Source of the DNA: CALJFL01 sp039964455
GTDB lineage: Bacteria; Pseudomonadota; Gammaproteobacteria; Pseudomonadales; Halieaceae
Assembly (NCBI GenBank): GCA_039964455.1
Contig: JBDVXK010000013.1
Span: forward strand, 124,001-188,000
Direction: 5' to 3'
DNA: 64,000 bases
This document shows positions 40,928-49,603 of this stretch, one piece after another. The position numbers and the translations under genes were made by a program. The notes beneath the pieces are model-generated. The model saw nothing but the letters and a program-made list of their open reading frames with translations, was not told the DNA's origin and searched no databases. Numbering within the stretch: position 1 is the stretch's first letter; each line of letters opens with the position of its first letter.

Positions 40928-42280
40928 ATGAAGTTAGCAATCGTGCTGGTTCTGCTGGTAGTCGGCTCCCTTGTATTCCACTTTATGAGCCCGTGGTGGT
41001 TTACCCCCATTGCATCCAACTGGGACACCATAGACTTAACCATCAACATCACCTTTGTTATCACCGGTATCGTTTTTGTCGCTGTTAACCTTTTTATGGC
41101 CTACGCGATTTATCGCTATCGCCACAACCCCGATCGACGCTCCGCTTACGAACCTGAAAACAAAAAACTGGAAACCTGGCTGACAATTGTCACCGGCGTT
41201 GGCGTCGCTGCGATGCTGGCACCCGGCCTGGTCGTCTGGGCCGATTTTATCGATGTCCCGGATGACGCCGATATCATCGAAGTTGTGGGTGAACAATGGC
41301 AATGGCGCTATCGCCTGCCGGGAGAAGACGGCCAGCTGGGTGAAGTTGACTCGCGTTACGTTAGCCAGGACAACCCGTTTGGCATGAGTCCAAACGATGA
41401 AGCCGGCGCAGACGACATCATCGTACTGGACAGCGAATTGCACCTGCCGCTGGACAGACCGGTCAAAGTCCTGCTGCGATCAAAAGATGTGTTGCATGAT
41501 TTCGCGGTACCGCAGTTTCGCGTGAAGATGGACCTGGTACCCGGACTTGTGAGTTATGTCTGGTTTACCCCTACCCGCACAGGCAAGTTCGACATTCTGT
41601 GCATGGAGCTTTGCGGCATTGCGCACTACGCAATGCGGGGGCACGTTGTAGTAGATGAGCCTGCAGCCTATGAAAGCTGGCTCACGCAACAAACCACGTG
41701 GAGTGATATTCAGGGTATTCCAGCAGGGGATGCCATCGCTGGAAAAGGCAGCTTTATGGTTTGCGGCTCATGTCACGGCCAGCAGGGCGAGGGCAACATG
41801 GCAATGAATGCGCCAAGTCTGGCCGGGCTTCCCGAGTGGTACGTTGAGCGGCAGCTGCACTATTACAAAATAGGCGCGCGCGGCGCCCATGAGGATGATA
41901 TCTACGGCCGGCAGATGGCTCCGATGGCAGCCGTGCTTGCCGACGATACAGCAGTCAGAAATGTAGCCGCCTATATTGCCGAGTTAGAGCCGGTCGCCAG
42001 CAAAAATACGCTGGGCGGCAATGCAGATCGCGGAGCTTCTCATTACACCAGCTGTGGTGCTTGCCACGGCTCCAAGGCGCAGGGAAATTACGCCCTGCAA
42101 GCCCCGAGACTGGCCGGACAGGACGACTGGTACCTGAAGCGACAACTGGAAAACTTTCGCAAGGGCGTGCGCGGCACTCACGAAGAGGACAACTATGGTC
42201 ACCAGATGGTGCTCATGGCGCGCTCGCTGCAGAACGAACAATCAATCGATGACTTGATGGCCTATTTGTCGCAGCTTTAA
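40928..42280 (+). CDS. coxB: Cytochrome c oxidase subunit II with two fused cytochrome c domains
   Basis: Two N-terminal membrane helices (signal-like VLVLLVVGSLVFHFM and the one near residue 45) anchor a periplasmic cupredoxin. The CuA ligands are visible in CMELCGIAHYAM (Cys225, Cys229, His233, Met236). Two cytochrome c domains follow: CGSCH (279-283) and CGACH (376-380), each with a later YGRQM or YGHQM methionine ligand. Electrons would enter through these hemes to CuA and on to subunit I. GGAGG lies before the ATG. It is first in a six-gene operon. Confidence 0.93.
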   Translation: MKLAIVLVLLVVGSLVFHFMSPWWFTPIASNWDTIDLTINITFVITGIVFVAVNLFMAYAIYRYRHNPDRRSAYEPENKKLETWLTIVTGVGVAAMLAPGLVVWADFIDVPDDADIIEVVGEQWQWRYRLPGEDGQLGEVDSRYVSQDNPFGMSPNDEAGADDIIVLDSELHLPLDRPVKVLLRSKDVLHDFAVPQFRVKMDLVPGLVSYVWFTPTRTGKFDILCMELCGIAHYAMRGHVVVDEPAAYESWLTQQTTWSDIQGIPAGDAIAGKGSFMVCGSCHGQQGEGNMAMNAPSLAGLPEWYVERQLHYYKIGARGAHEDDIYGRQMAPMAAVLADDTAVRNVAAYIAELEPVASKNTLGGNADRGASHYTSCGACHGSKAQGNYALQAPRLAGQDDWYLKRQLENFRKGVRGTHEEDNYGHQMVLMARSLQNEQSIDDLMAYLSQL

Positions 42281-42336
42281 TCGGACTGCCAGGCAGATAT
42301 ATGAGGGCTAACTGAACAGGTAAAGAGGATTACGGC

Positions 42337-44100
42337 ATGCAACATGTGGCAATCGCTGACCAGACGGATGAGCTGCACGACCCGCAGACATTCATTACCA
42401 AATATGTCTGGAGTCAGGATCACAAGGTCATTGCGATTCAATACGGGAGCACCGCTATTTTCGTTGGTTTGGTGGCGCTGGTGCTGTCCGGGCTGATGCG
42501 TTTGCAACTGGGGTTCCCGGACACCTTCGATTTCATAGATCCCAGCGCCTATCTTCAGTTTGTCACCATGCACGGGATGATCATGGTCATCTATCTGCTC
42601 ACAGCGTTGTTACTGGGAGGCTTCGGCAACTATTTGATACCACTGATGGTAGGCGCCAGAGACATGGTGTTCCCATACATGAACATGCTGAGTTTCTGGT
42701 TCTACCTGTTATCAGTGATCGTACTGCTCGCCAGTTTCTTCGTTCCCGGCGGGCCCACGGGAGCGGGCTGGACGCTGTATCCGCCGCAGGCGATCCTGCA
42801 AGGTACGCCAGGCTACGACTGGGGCATTATTCTCATGCTCGCCTCCCTGGCGATTTTCATCATCGCCTTTACCATGGGCGGCTTGAACTATGTAACCACC
42901 GTACTACAGGCACGAACTACCGGCATGACACTGATGAGAATGCCACTGACGATCTGGGGTATCTTTACCGCCACCGTGCTCGGGTTGCTGGCATTCCCCG
43001 CCCTGTTGGTCAGCGCCATCATGATGATGCTGGATAAGGTAATCGGTACCAGCTTCTTTATGCCGGCACTGGTATCGCTGGGAGAAACTCTGGATTACAC
43101 CGGCGGCAGTCCGGTTCTGTTCCAACACCTGTTCTGGTTCTTTGGTCATCCCGAAGTTTACATCGTTGCCCTACCCGCTTTCGGAATGGTGTCTGATGTA
43201 TTGGCCGTACATGCCAGGAAAAATATTTTTGGATACCGCATGATGGTCTGGGCGATAGTCGGCATAGGCGGCCTCAGCTTTATCGTCTGGGCTCACCATA
43301 TGTATGTCAGCGGCATGCATCCCGCTTTCGGCTTTTTCTTCGCCACAACAACATTAATCATCGCGATCCCCACCGCGATCAAGGTGTACAACTGGGTGCT
43401 CACATTGTGGCAGGGCAACATACACCTGCGCGTGCCCATGCTGTTTGCCATCGGCTTTATATTCACGTTCATCCATGGCGGCCTGACTGGTCTGTTCCTG
43501 GGTAACGTGGTTATCGACCTGCCCTTATCAGACACCTACTTTGTCGTTGCCCACTTTCATATGGTGATGGGCGTGTCGCCAGTGATGGTGTTGTTCGCAG
43601 CTATCTACCACTGGTATCCGCTGATGAGTGGACGCATGTTTAACGAGACTCTCGGGAAACTGCATTTCTGGTTTACCTTCCTCGGAACCTACGCGATCTA
43701 CCTGCCCATGCACTACCTGGGCTTCCTGGGTGTACCCCGGCGCTACTTCGCCATGGGCACCACAGACTTCATTCCCGAGTCGGCGCAATCGCTGAATGCC
43801 AGCATCACCATTTCAGCACTCATAGTGGGCGCCGCGCAGCTGCTCTTCCTGATAAACGTGATCTGGAGCCTGCGCAACGGTGCCAAGGCGGGCCACAACC
43901 CCTGGGGTGCTACTTCGCTGGAATGGCAGACGCCAGATGTACCACCCCATCATGGCAACTGGGGTGAGAAGCTGCCGCAGGTTTACCGCTGGGCTTACGA
44001 CTTCAGCGTTCCCGGGGCCAGAGAAGATTTTATTCCCCAAAATCATCCGGTCACCGATGAAGAACAAACCGGCGGTGAGCATCAGGAGGGCAGTGCATGA
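42337..44100 (+). CDS. coxA: Cytochrome c oxidase subunit I
   Basis: 587 residues with 12 or more helices. FVTMHGMIMV holds a low-spin heme ligand, FGHPEVYIVALPAFG the CuB His, the His-Tyr crosslink and the D-channel Glu of A-type oxidases, WAHHMYV the CuB His pair, and HFHMVMGVSP the heme ligands. GARDMVFPYMNMLSFW carries the D-channel entry Asp and Asn. It reduces O2 to water and pumps protons. Its stop overlaps the next start (ATGA). Confidence 0.95.
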   Translation: MQHVAIADQTDELHDPQTFITKYVWSQDHKVIAIQYGSTAIFVGLVALVLSGLMRLQLGFPDTFDFIDPSAYLQFVTMHGMIMVIYLLTALLLGGFGNYLIPLMVGARDMVFPYMNMLSFWFYLLSVIVLLASFFVPGGPTGAGWTLYPPQAILQGTPGYDWGIILMLASLAIFIIAFTMGGLNYVTTVLQARTTGMTLMRMPLTIWGIFTATVLGLLAFPALLVSAIMMMLDKVIGTSFFMPALVSLGETLDYTGGSPVLFQHLFWFFGHPEVYIVALPAFGMVSDVLAVHARKNIFGYRMMVWAIVGIGGLSFIVWAHHMYVSGMHPAFGFFFATTTLIIAIPTAIKVYNWVLTLWQGNIHLRVPMLFAIGFIFTFIHGGLTGLFLGNVVIDLPLSDTYFVVAHFHMVMGVSPVMVLFAAIYHWYPLMSGRMFNETLGKLHFWFTFLGTYAIYLPMHYLGFLGVPRRYFAMGTTDFIPESAQSLNASITISALIVGAAQLLFLINVIWSLRNGAKAGHNPWGATSLEWQTPDVPPHHGNWGEKLPQVYRWAYDFSVPGAREDFIPQNHPVTDEEQTGGEHQEGSA

Positions 44101-44780
44101 GTATTTTTAAAACCCTGGGACAGAAGCCCTGGCTGGCAGACGCCAACCCTGCCCTGCCACTTACCACCGTTCCGGAAGTGGACACCAACGCCGCAGCAAG
44201 TATCGTGCTTCGCTTTATTATGGCGATCGTCAGCGTTCTGTTTTTCCTGTTTATCATTACCTTTCTGTCACGCTCCCAGTATCCCGACTTTCAGGCGCTC
44301 GCAGGGCAACCCTGGCAACCCTTCACAGACGCCAGCAGGCTCTGGCTGAATACGGGAATTCTGGCTTGCGCAAGCCTCGCTATACAATTCGGGCAGCGCG
44401 GCGCGCGACTTACGAAAATCAACCAGGCGGTAGCGGGGATTTGCGCCGCAGTTTTCTTTTCAGTGCTTTTCCTGCTTGCACAACTTGATCTTTGGCAACA
44501 CCTGCAAGCGATGGGCTTTTACGTCAACAGCAATCCTGCAAACAGCTACTTCTATGTACTCACGGCATTACACGGCCTGCACCTGATGGGCGGCCTGATC
44601 GTGTTGGCTAATGTTGCGTTTCGGGTGTGGTATGACGAGGCGCCAGAATCCCTGGCTGCGCCTCTGAAGCTGTGTGCAACCTATTGGCATTTCCTGTTGG
44701 GCGTCTGGCTAGTGCTGTTTGCGCTGTTGACCAGTACACCTGAAACCATTAACGCACTAGCGGCAATGTGCGGATTCTGA
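44097..44780 (+). CDS. Cytochrome c oxidase subunit III-like protein (first copy)
   Basis: 227 residues with about five to six helices. The C-terminal half has YFYVLTALHGLHLMGGLIV and YWHFLLGVWLVLFALL, the COX3 signatures. The N-terminal half is shorter and less canonical than that of the second copy. Its 4-nt overlap with coxA implies coupling. It is an integral inner-membrane subunit of the oxidase; whether it binds the same complex as the second copy is unknown. Confidence 0.85.
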   Translation: MSIFKTLGQKPWLADANPALPLTTVPEVDTNAAASIVLRFIMAIVSVLFFLFIITFLSRSQYPDFQALAGQPWQPFTDASRLWLNTGILACASLAIQFGQRGARLTKINQAVAGICAAVFFSVLFLLAQLDLWQHLQAMGFYVNSNPANSYFYVLTALHGLHLMGGLIVLANVAFRVWYDEAPESLAAPLKLCATYWHFLLGVWLVLFALLTSTPETINALAAMCGF

Positions 44781-44791
44781 GAGCCCGGCCG

Positions 44792-45475
44792 ATGACAACA
44801 GAAGAGAAGATTACAAGCACATTTACTGATCCCGGCGTATCAGGCATGGTCGCCGACTGGTCCTCAGACAAGCAGGCGTTCGACATGCCCTGGGGCAAGT
44901 TGATGATGTGGATCTTCCTGCTCAGCGACACCTTCATATTCAGTATATTCCTGACGGGATATATGAATGTAAGGCTATCGGCAACCGATCAATGGCCAAA
45001 TCCGAGTGAGGTTTTTGCTCTGGAGATGTTTGGCGTTCACCTGCCACTGGTCCTCATTGCCATCATGACGTTCATTTTGATCACCAGTAGCGGCACCATG
45101 GCAATGGCCGTAAATTGCGCCTACCGCGGTGATCGGCGTAAAACCGCCATCCTCATGGGTGTGACCGCATTGTTCGGCGCCTCCTTCGTTGGCATGCAGG
45201 TCTTCGAGTGGACCAAGCTGATTGTGGACGAGGGCATCCGGCCCTGGGGCAATCCCTTTGGCGCAGCCCAGTTTGGATCAACGTTTTTCATGATAACCGG
45301 CTTTCACGGGTTGCACGTGACCGGTGGTGTGATCTATCTATCGATCGTGGCCCGCAAGGTAGCGCGCGGTGACTACGAGAAAAAGGGTTATGCGATCGTA
45401 GAAATCGCCGGGCTCTACTGGCACTTTGTCGACCTGGTCTGGGTCTTCATCTTTGCATTCTTCTATTTGTGGTGA
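44792..45475 (+). CDS. Cytochrome c oxidase subunit III (second copy)
   Basis: ATG 44792 follows the preceding stop by 11 bp; an upstream in-frame GTG at 44768 overlaps that gene and is less likely. WGKLMMWIFLLSDTFIFSIFL opens the first helices, and FMITGFHGLHVTGGVIY and GLYWHFVDLVWVFIFAFFYL are textbook COX3 signatures. It is the more conventional of the two subunit III proteins. A GAGGTGAGG ribosome-binding site for the next gene overlaps its stop. Confidence 0.9.
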   Translation: MTTEEKITSTFTDPGVSGMVADWSSDKQAFDMPWGKLMMWIFLLSDTFIFSIFLTGYMNVRLSATDQWPNPSEVFALEMFGVHLPLVLIAIMTFILITSSGTMAMAVNCAYRGDRRKTAILMGVTALFGASFVGMQVFEWTKLIVDEGIRPWGNPFGAAQFGSTFFMITGFHGLHVTGGVIYLSIVARKVARGDYEKKGYAIVEIAGLYWHFVDLVWVFIFAFFYLW

Positions 45476-45484
45476 GGTGAGGCT

Positions 45485-45802
45485 ATGAGCGAAACCGCCG
45501 GACAACAGCATCCCATAGGTATTTACCTTAAGATCTGGTTACTCCTTTTCGTGCTGAGTGGCTTTTCATACGCGGTCGATTGGTACCAGTTACAGGGTAT
45601 GCTGCGCTGGTCATTGATCTTACTGTTCATGTTTCTCAAAGCGGGATTTATTGTGGCGATCTTCATGCACCTTAGCTGGGAAAGGTTGTCACTGAAGTGG
45701 GTGCTGTTCCTACCGTTGGTTGCCATTCTGGTGTTAATCGCGCTGATGTCTATCGAGGGTGATTACACTTACCTGACCCGGCACACTTTCTTCGATCGCT
45801 GA
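45485..45802 (+). CDS. Cytochrome c oxidase subunit IV family protein
   Basis: 105 residues with three hydrophobic helices (KIWLLLFVLSGFSYAVDW, LILLFMFLKAGFIVAIFMHL, FLPLVAILVLIALMS). FLKAGFIVAIFMHLSWE is typical of the small prokaryotic subunit IV (CyoD/CoxF-like). It is a structural subunit of the oxidase. A strong GAGGTGAGG lies just before the ATG. Confidence 0.85.
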   Translation: MSETAGQQHPIGIYLKIWLLLFVLSGFSYAVDWYQLQGMLRWSLILLFMFLKAGFIVAIFMHLSWERLSLKWVLFLPLVAILVLIALMSIEGDYTYLTRHTFFDR

Positions 45803-45829
45803 TTCCGCACAGAGGGTCTGGCGGCGGTG

Positions 45830-46507
45830 ATGTTATCTGCACGTAATCGTATGCTTACCGGCTTCGTGCTGGTCAACATCATATTGCTTGGCATCGCCCT
45901 GCTGGTGATCAATGCCCGGCCGCCAAAACCACCGCTGATTCAAGGCGTCCTGCTTGCAGAAGGTAGAGCGCTACAAGCCTTCAGCCTGCTTAGCCATCAC
46001 AACGAATCATTCGAGAATAGCGATTTGCTGGGCAACTGGCATCTGGTGTCCTATGGCTTCACCACCTGTCCGGATATCTGCCCTACCACGCTCTCACAAC
46101 TGGTAGTGCTTACCAAAGCACTCGCTCAAGAACCGGGAATGGCGCCAGATATCCTGTTTTATAGTGTCGATCATCGTAGGGACACAGTGCAGCAAATGGC
46201 CTCCTATGTGCCTTTCTTTGACCCGGACTTCATTGGCCTCACCCACCTGGATGATCCCGAAAACCCGCACCTGCCCTTTGAACAAAGCCTGGGCATTATG
46301 TCCAAACTGGTACCAAGCAGTGATCCCGAGGGCGGCATCAGTGGCAATGACTATGAGGTTAATCACGGCGTCACCCTCTTCCTGATCAACCCAAAGGGGG
46401 AGCTACAGGCAATATTTGAACCCGAAGAGGTTGCGCCGGGCGTTTATCATTTTGATCCAGACACACTGTTATCCGACTATTTGGCGATTCGACGGTATCT
46501 CGGGTAG
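45830..46507 (+). CDS. SCO1/SenC/PrrC copper chaperone for oxidase assembly
   Basis: An N-terminal membrane anchor (MLTGFVLVNIILLGIALLVI) is followed by a thioredoxin-fold domain. The copper ligands are in TCPDICPTTL (CxxxC) with a downstream His in VNHGVTLFLI. SCO proteins deliver copper to the CuA site of subunit II. It is the last gene of the cox operon. GTG 45827 is an alternative start one codon earlier. Cox11 and heme-A synthesis genes are not in the window. Confidence 0.9.
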   Translation: MLSARNRMLTGFVLVNIILLGIALLVINARPPKPPLIQGVLLAEGRALQAFSLLSHHNESFENSDLLGNWHLVSYGFTTCPDICPTTLSQLVVLTKALAQEPGMAPDILFYSVDHRRDTVQQMASYVPFFDPDFIGLTHLDDPENPHLPFEQSLGIMSKLVPSSDPEGGISGNDYEVNHGVTLFLINPKGELQAIFEPEEVAPGVYHFDPDTLLSDYLAIRRYLG

Positions 46508-46559
46508 GTCCGCCCCGTTACAATCACCTGCACATCAGGTGGATCGAGGATAAGACACA

Positions 46560-47000
46560 ATGTTTGAGAACGAACACCCGGCACGCAGGGCGGCACTTTT
46601 ATCGCGCGAATATGTGCGTAATAAAGATAAGCAAGGGTGGCTGGGCTTATACGCCGAAGATGCAATTATCGAGGACCCCATCGGCGTTTCGATGATCGAC
46701 CCCGAGGGCAATGGACACCGGGGCTCGGCAGCACGTGAAGCCTTCTGGGATAATTTTATTGCCCCGGCCAGCATCGATATAGAAATCATGCAGAGCTTTG
46801 CGGCGGGCAACGAAGTCGCCAACCACATCAAGATCACCACCACGATTGATATGGGCGAAGGCAAGGCACTGGTGCAGACAGTCATAGGTATCTTTACCTA
46901 CCACGTAAATGAGGAGGGTAAACTCCTGGCACTGCGCGGCTACTGGGAAACCGACGACCCCATCAACTCACTGGTTGAGGTTGATACGGGAACAGGCTGA
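46560..47000 (+). CDS. SnoaL-like / NTF2-fold protein
   Basis: 146 residues with the pattern of the ketosteroid-isomerase/SnoaL fold: an N-terminal helical part (RRAALLSREYVRNKDKQGWLGLYAEDAIIEDPIG), then FWDNFIAP and beta strands ending in LLALRGYWE. GAGGA precedes the ATG. It could be a small isomerase or hydratase, or only a binding protein. The next gene starts 1 bp after its stop, so the two are coupled. Confidence 0.75.
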   Translation: MFENEHPARRAALLSREYVRNKDKQGWLGLYAEDAIIEDPIGVSMIDPEGNGHRGSAAREAFWDNFIAPASIDIEIMQSFAAGNEVANHIKITTTIDMGEGKALVQTVIGIFTYHVNEEGKLLALRGYWETDDPINSLVEVDTGTG

Positions 47001-47001
47001 C

Positions 47002-47922
47002 ATGCCTGAGCAGATGAAAGCCCTGGTCGTCGGTGCACGCACTGTCCGCCAGGGAACCGGCCCTTTTCTGACTGCCGCATTGCACAAGCTCAATGTCGAG
47101 ATTGCGGCGGTCATAGGCACCACCCCCGAAACGGCAGCAGAGGCTGCAAGCACCCTCCAAACGAAATTGGGTATCAGCGCAGGCAGCTATAGCGACCTGG
47201 ACGACGCCATTAACATCGAACGGCCAGCTCTTATTGTGCTTTGCTCACCGTGGCAGTATCACGAGGAACAACTCAAAAAAATTGCCAGCGGTGGATGCCA
47301 TTGCCTGGTTGAAAAACCGCTGATATGGCCGGGCAGCGAAGAGGCGGTCGCCAAAATTGTCGACCAATTTGACGCGAAGGGTTTGTTGTTGCAGATGGTC
47401 GCCCAGTGGCCCTTCGCATTGAGTGCCTTCGAGAGCTTGTTCGGGCCAAGCCCAGAAAACATCGACACGTTCAACATGCGGCTAAGTCCTATATCGCTGG
47501 GGCCAGTCATGGTCCCCGATGCGGCACCCCATTTTTTAAGCCTGTTGCAAGCGCTGGTAGGTCCAGGAGAATGTCGAGAGGTGTCTATCGAGCAGTCCGG
47601 ACAGGAGCACTTGAGCCTTTGCTGTCACTACGAACATGCGGGGGGCAGCGTGCATGCAACGCTGGAGCTACAAACAGTCAGCCAGCGGCCACGGCCTGCC
47701 TGGATAGAAATCAATGGCCAAAGGGCTGAGAGACAGGTTGAGCTACCGGACTACCGGCAATTCCTGTCGGGCGCAGGGCGGCAGGTGGCACTGCCCGACC
47801 CAATGGACCAGGTGGCAGCAGATTTCGTCGGTAATCTGCAGCGCGGGGAGCGCACCAACAGGCCGCTTTTGAAGTCACTACAACGCAACCTTTGTACACT
47901 GGCCGCGGCCTGGCCAAGCTGA
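47002..47922 (+). CDS. Gfo/Idh/MocA-like oxidoreductase
   Basis: From ATG 47002 (1 bp after the SnoaL stop) the protein begins with a Rossmann fold (KALVVGARTVRQGTG), though the first loop is not the usual GxGxxG. IVLCSPWQYHEEQLKKI and CHCLVEKPLIWPG carry the EKP motif of the family. 306 residues. It should oxidise or reduce a hydroxyl with NAD(P). The catalytic His/Lys pair beyond EKP is not obvious. The 109 bp after the gene hold a small CGGGT/ACCCG hairpin at 47983-47997. Confidence 0.7.
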   Translation: MPEQMKALVVGARTVRQGTGPFLTAALHKLNVEIAAVIGTTPETAAEAASTLQTKLGISAGSYSDLDDAINIERPALIVLCSPWQYHEEQLKKIASGGCHCLVEKPLIWPGSEEAVAKIVDQFDAKGLLLQMVAQWPFALSAFESLFGPSPENIDTFNMRLSPISLGPVMVPDAAPHFLSLLQALVGPGECREVSIEQSGQEHLSLCCHYEHAGGSVHATLELQTVSQRPRPAWIEINGQRAERQVELPDYRQFLSGAGRQVALPDPMDQVAADFVGNLQRGERTNRPLLKSLQRNLCTLAAAWPS

Positions 47923-48031
47923 ATTAGCGTAATTAACCCCACCTTTCCAGCGGTTGTTGTAACCTGCGCCAGCCCGTAAAATCGGGTTTTCACCCGACCT
48001 TCTAACGTGGCCAACGGGCCCGAGGTGACCT

Positions 48032-49336
48032 TTGAGCGATAAAATCCCCCTGACTGACCTCAACGCCAATCTGGCCAGTGCGGAAGACAGTGCCGAGCAA
48101 CTGGAACTGGAGAGTATCCACGACTTCGCCACAAAGCTGACCCTGCCAGGCTCAAGAGAAGCACTGGAGCATTACGTGCGCTGGCAGGTTGCCATGCGCA
48201 GCGCAGAGGATACCGACGCCACCGAGCTGGAACCATCGCGCGTTCCCGACTACGCTCCGATCTCGATCAATCTGGATCTCACTACAGCTTGCAACTACGA
48301 ATGCGATCACTGCGTCGATCTGGATATTTTGAACACCGGCATACGTTTCGACCATGACAAGCTACTGTCATCACTGGAGTTAATGGCCCAGCGTGGCATG
48401 AAATCGGTGATTGTTATCGGTGGCGGCGAGCCCACGCTTTACCCGAAGTTCACCGAAACCATTCGCTTCATGAAGAACCTGGGGCTGCAAATCGCCATTG
48501 TTTCGAATGGCACGGGCAATGCCAAGATCGCTGAAGTAGCCGACTGTATGGACGGGCAAGACTGGGTGCGCCTGTCACTGGACTCCGGCACCGATCCCAC
48601 CTTTCAGGCCATGCATAACCCTCGCAAGAAGATCACCCTGGAAGAGATCTGCGCCAAGGTCCCCGATATCCGGCGTGCCAATCCGGATGTGACGGTTGGC
48701 TTTTCCTACATCGTTACCTGGGCAGGCGCGGAAATCAACGACACCGATATCGTTGAGAACCTGCACGAAATCGCCGGTGCGGCCAAACTGGCCCGAGACA
48801 ACGAATTCAGCTACATCAGCTTCAAACCGTTTCTTACTCGCGACGAATTGAACAATGCTGAGGTTATCGACATCCGCCATCAGGAAAACCTCGCCGATAC
48901 GGTGAGCCGAATCCAGCAGCAAGTCGTCGAGGCCGCCGCTCTTGAGACCGACAGCTTTCGCGTACACCAGAGCACCGGGCTGAAAGCCATGTTGCAGGGC
49001 CGCACGCAGACCCTGGCCAAGCAACCGCGCCAGTGCCATATGCAGTACTTCCGGCAGGTGCTCAGCCCGCTGGGGCTTTACAACTGCCCGGTCTACCGCA
49101 ACCAGGACCACGGCAAACTGGGTGACAAAAACGCCAATGCAGACGTGCAGTCCTACGATGCTACCCGTGAGGTCACGGCTGATCTGGTCAAGAACTTCAA
49201 CGCGACCGTAAGCTGCGAGAAAGTGACCTGCCTGTATAACGACGTCAACTGGTGGATTGAGAGCCTCATCGAGAAGCCCGAGCACCTGGAAACGCTGGCG
49301 ACCGATACCACCTCCGAGCCAGACTACTTTCTGTAG
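48032..49336 (+). CDS. Radical SAM protein with C-terminal SPASM-like cysteines
   Basis: CNYECDHC (Cys87, Cys91, Cys94) is the radical-SAM [4Fe-4S] motif, and VIGGGEPTLYP is the GGE motif that binds SAM. The C-terminal region has CHMQYFRQ, LYNCPVYR and SCEKVTC, which may ligate an auxiliary cluster. 434 residues. The start is TTG 48032 with GAGGTGA at 48022-48028. No peptide substrate, carrier or partner is seen except the preceding oxidoreductase and SnoaL-like genes. Its function is unknown, and a small-molecule or protein modification cannot be told apart. Confidence 0.85.
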   Translation: MSDKIPLTDLNANLASAEDSAEQLELESIHDFATKLTLPGSREALEHYVRWQVAMRSAEDTDATELEPSRVPDYAPISINLDLTTACNYECDHCVDLDILNTGIRFDHDKLLSSLELMAQRGMKSVIVIGGGEPTLYPKFTETIRFMKNLGLQIAIVSNGTGNAKIAEVADCMDGQDWVRLSLDSGTDPTFQAMHNPRKKITLEEICAKVPDIRRANPDVTVGFSYIVTWAGAEINDTDIVENLHEIAGAAKLARDNEFSYISFKPFLTRDELNNAEVIDIRHQENLADTVSRIQQQVVEAAALETDSFRVHQSTGLKAMLQGRTQTLAKQPRQCHMQYFRQVLSPLGLYNCPVYRNQDHGKLGDKNANADVQSYDATREVTADLVKNFNATVSCEKVTCLYNDVNWWIESLIEKPEHLETLATDTTSEPDYFL

Positions 49337-49469
49337 GCTTGGCTGCTGGGCTGGCGCTGGCATTAGCCGCAGCGGGCCACATATAAGGTAGTTGCGACCA
49401 GGATCACCCCAAACAGGCGGGAAAGCTTGCTCATTTTCGCCATAAGCCGCTGTTTTATATGGATATTTT

Positions 49470-49492
49470 CTCACTTTTATTGCAAAAGTGAG
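49470..49492. promoter_or_regulatory. Perfect inverted repeat upstream of the HD-GYP gene
   Basis: CTCACTTTT (49470-49478) and AAAAGTGAG (49484-49492) form a 9-bp perfect inverted repeat with a 5-nt centre, in a 267-bp gap without other recognisable signals. It could be an operator or a terminator of the radical-SAM gene lacking a T-run. It lies 112 bp upstream of the HD-GYP start. Confidence 0.45.
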
Positions 49493-49603
49493 TACTGGCT
49501 CCCAGTTTCTGGACTTTTCACCGAATAATTCATGCAAGTCCTTGCCTCACCCCGATAAACTGTCCTCAACAGAGTCGTAATACTTTGCGGAGTCCAAAAG
49601 CCC

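Noticed and set aside
48575..49537. 320-codon leftward open frame opposite the radical-SAM gene
   Set aside because: It mirrors the radical-SAM codons, crosses its end into non-coding DNA and shows no family motif.
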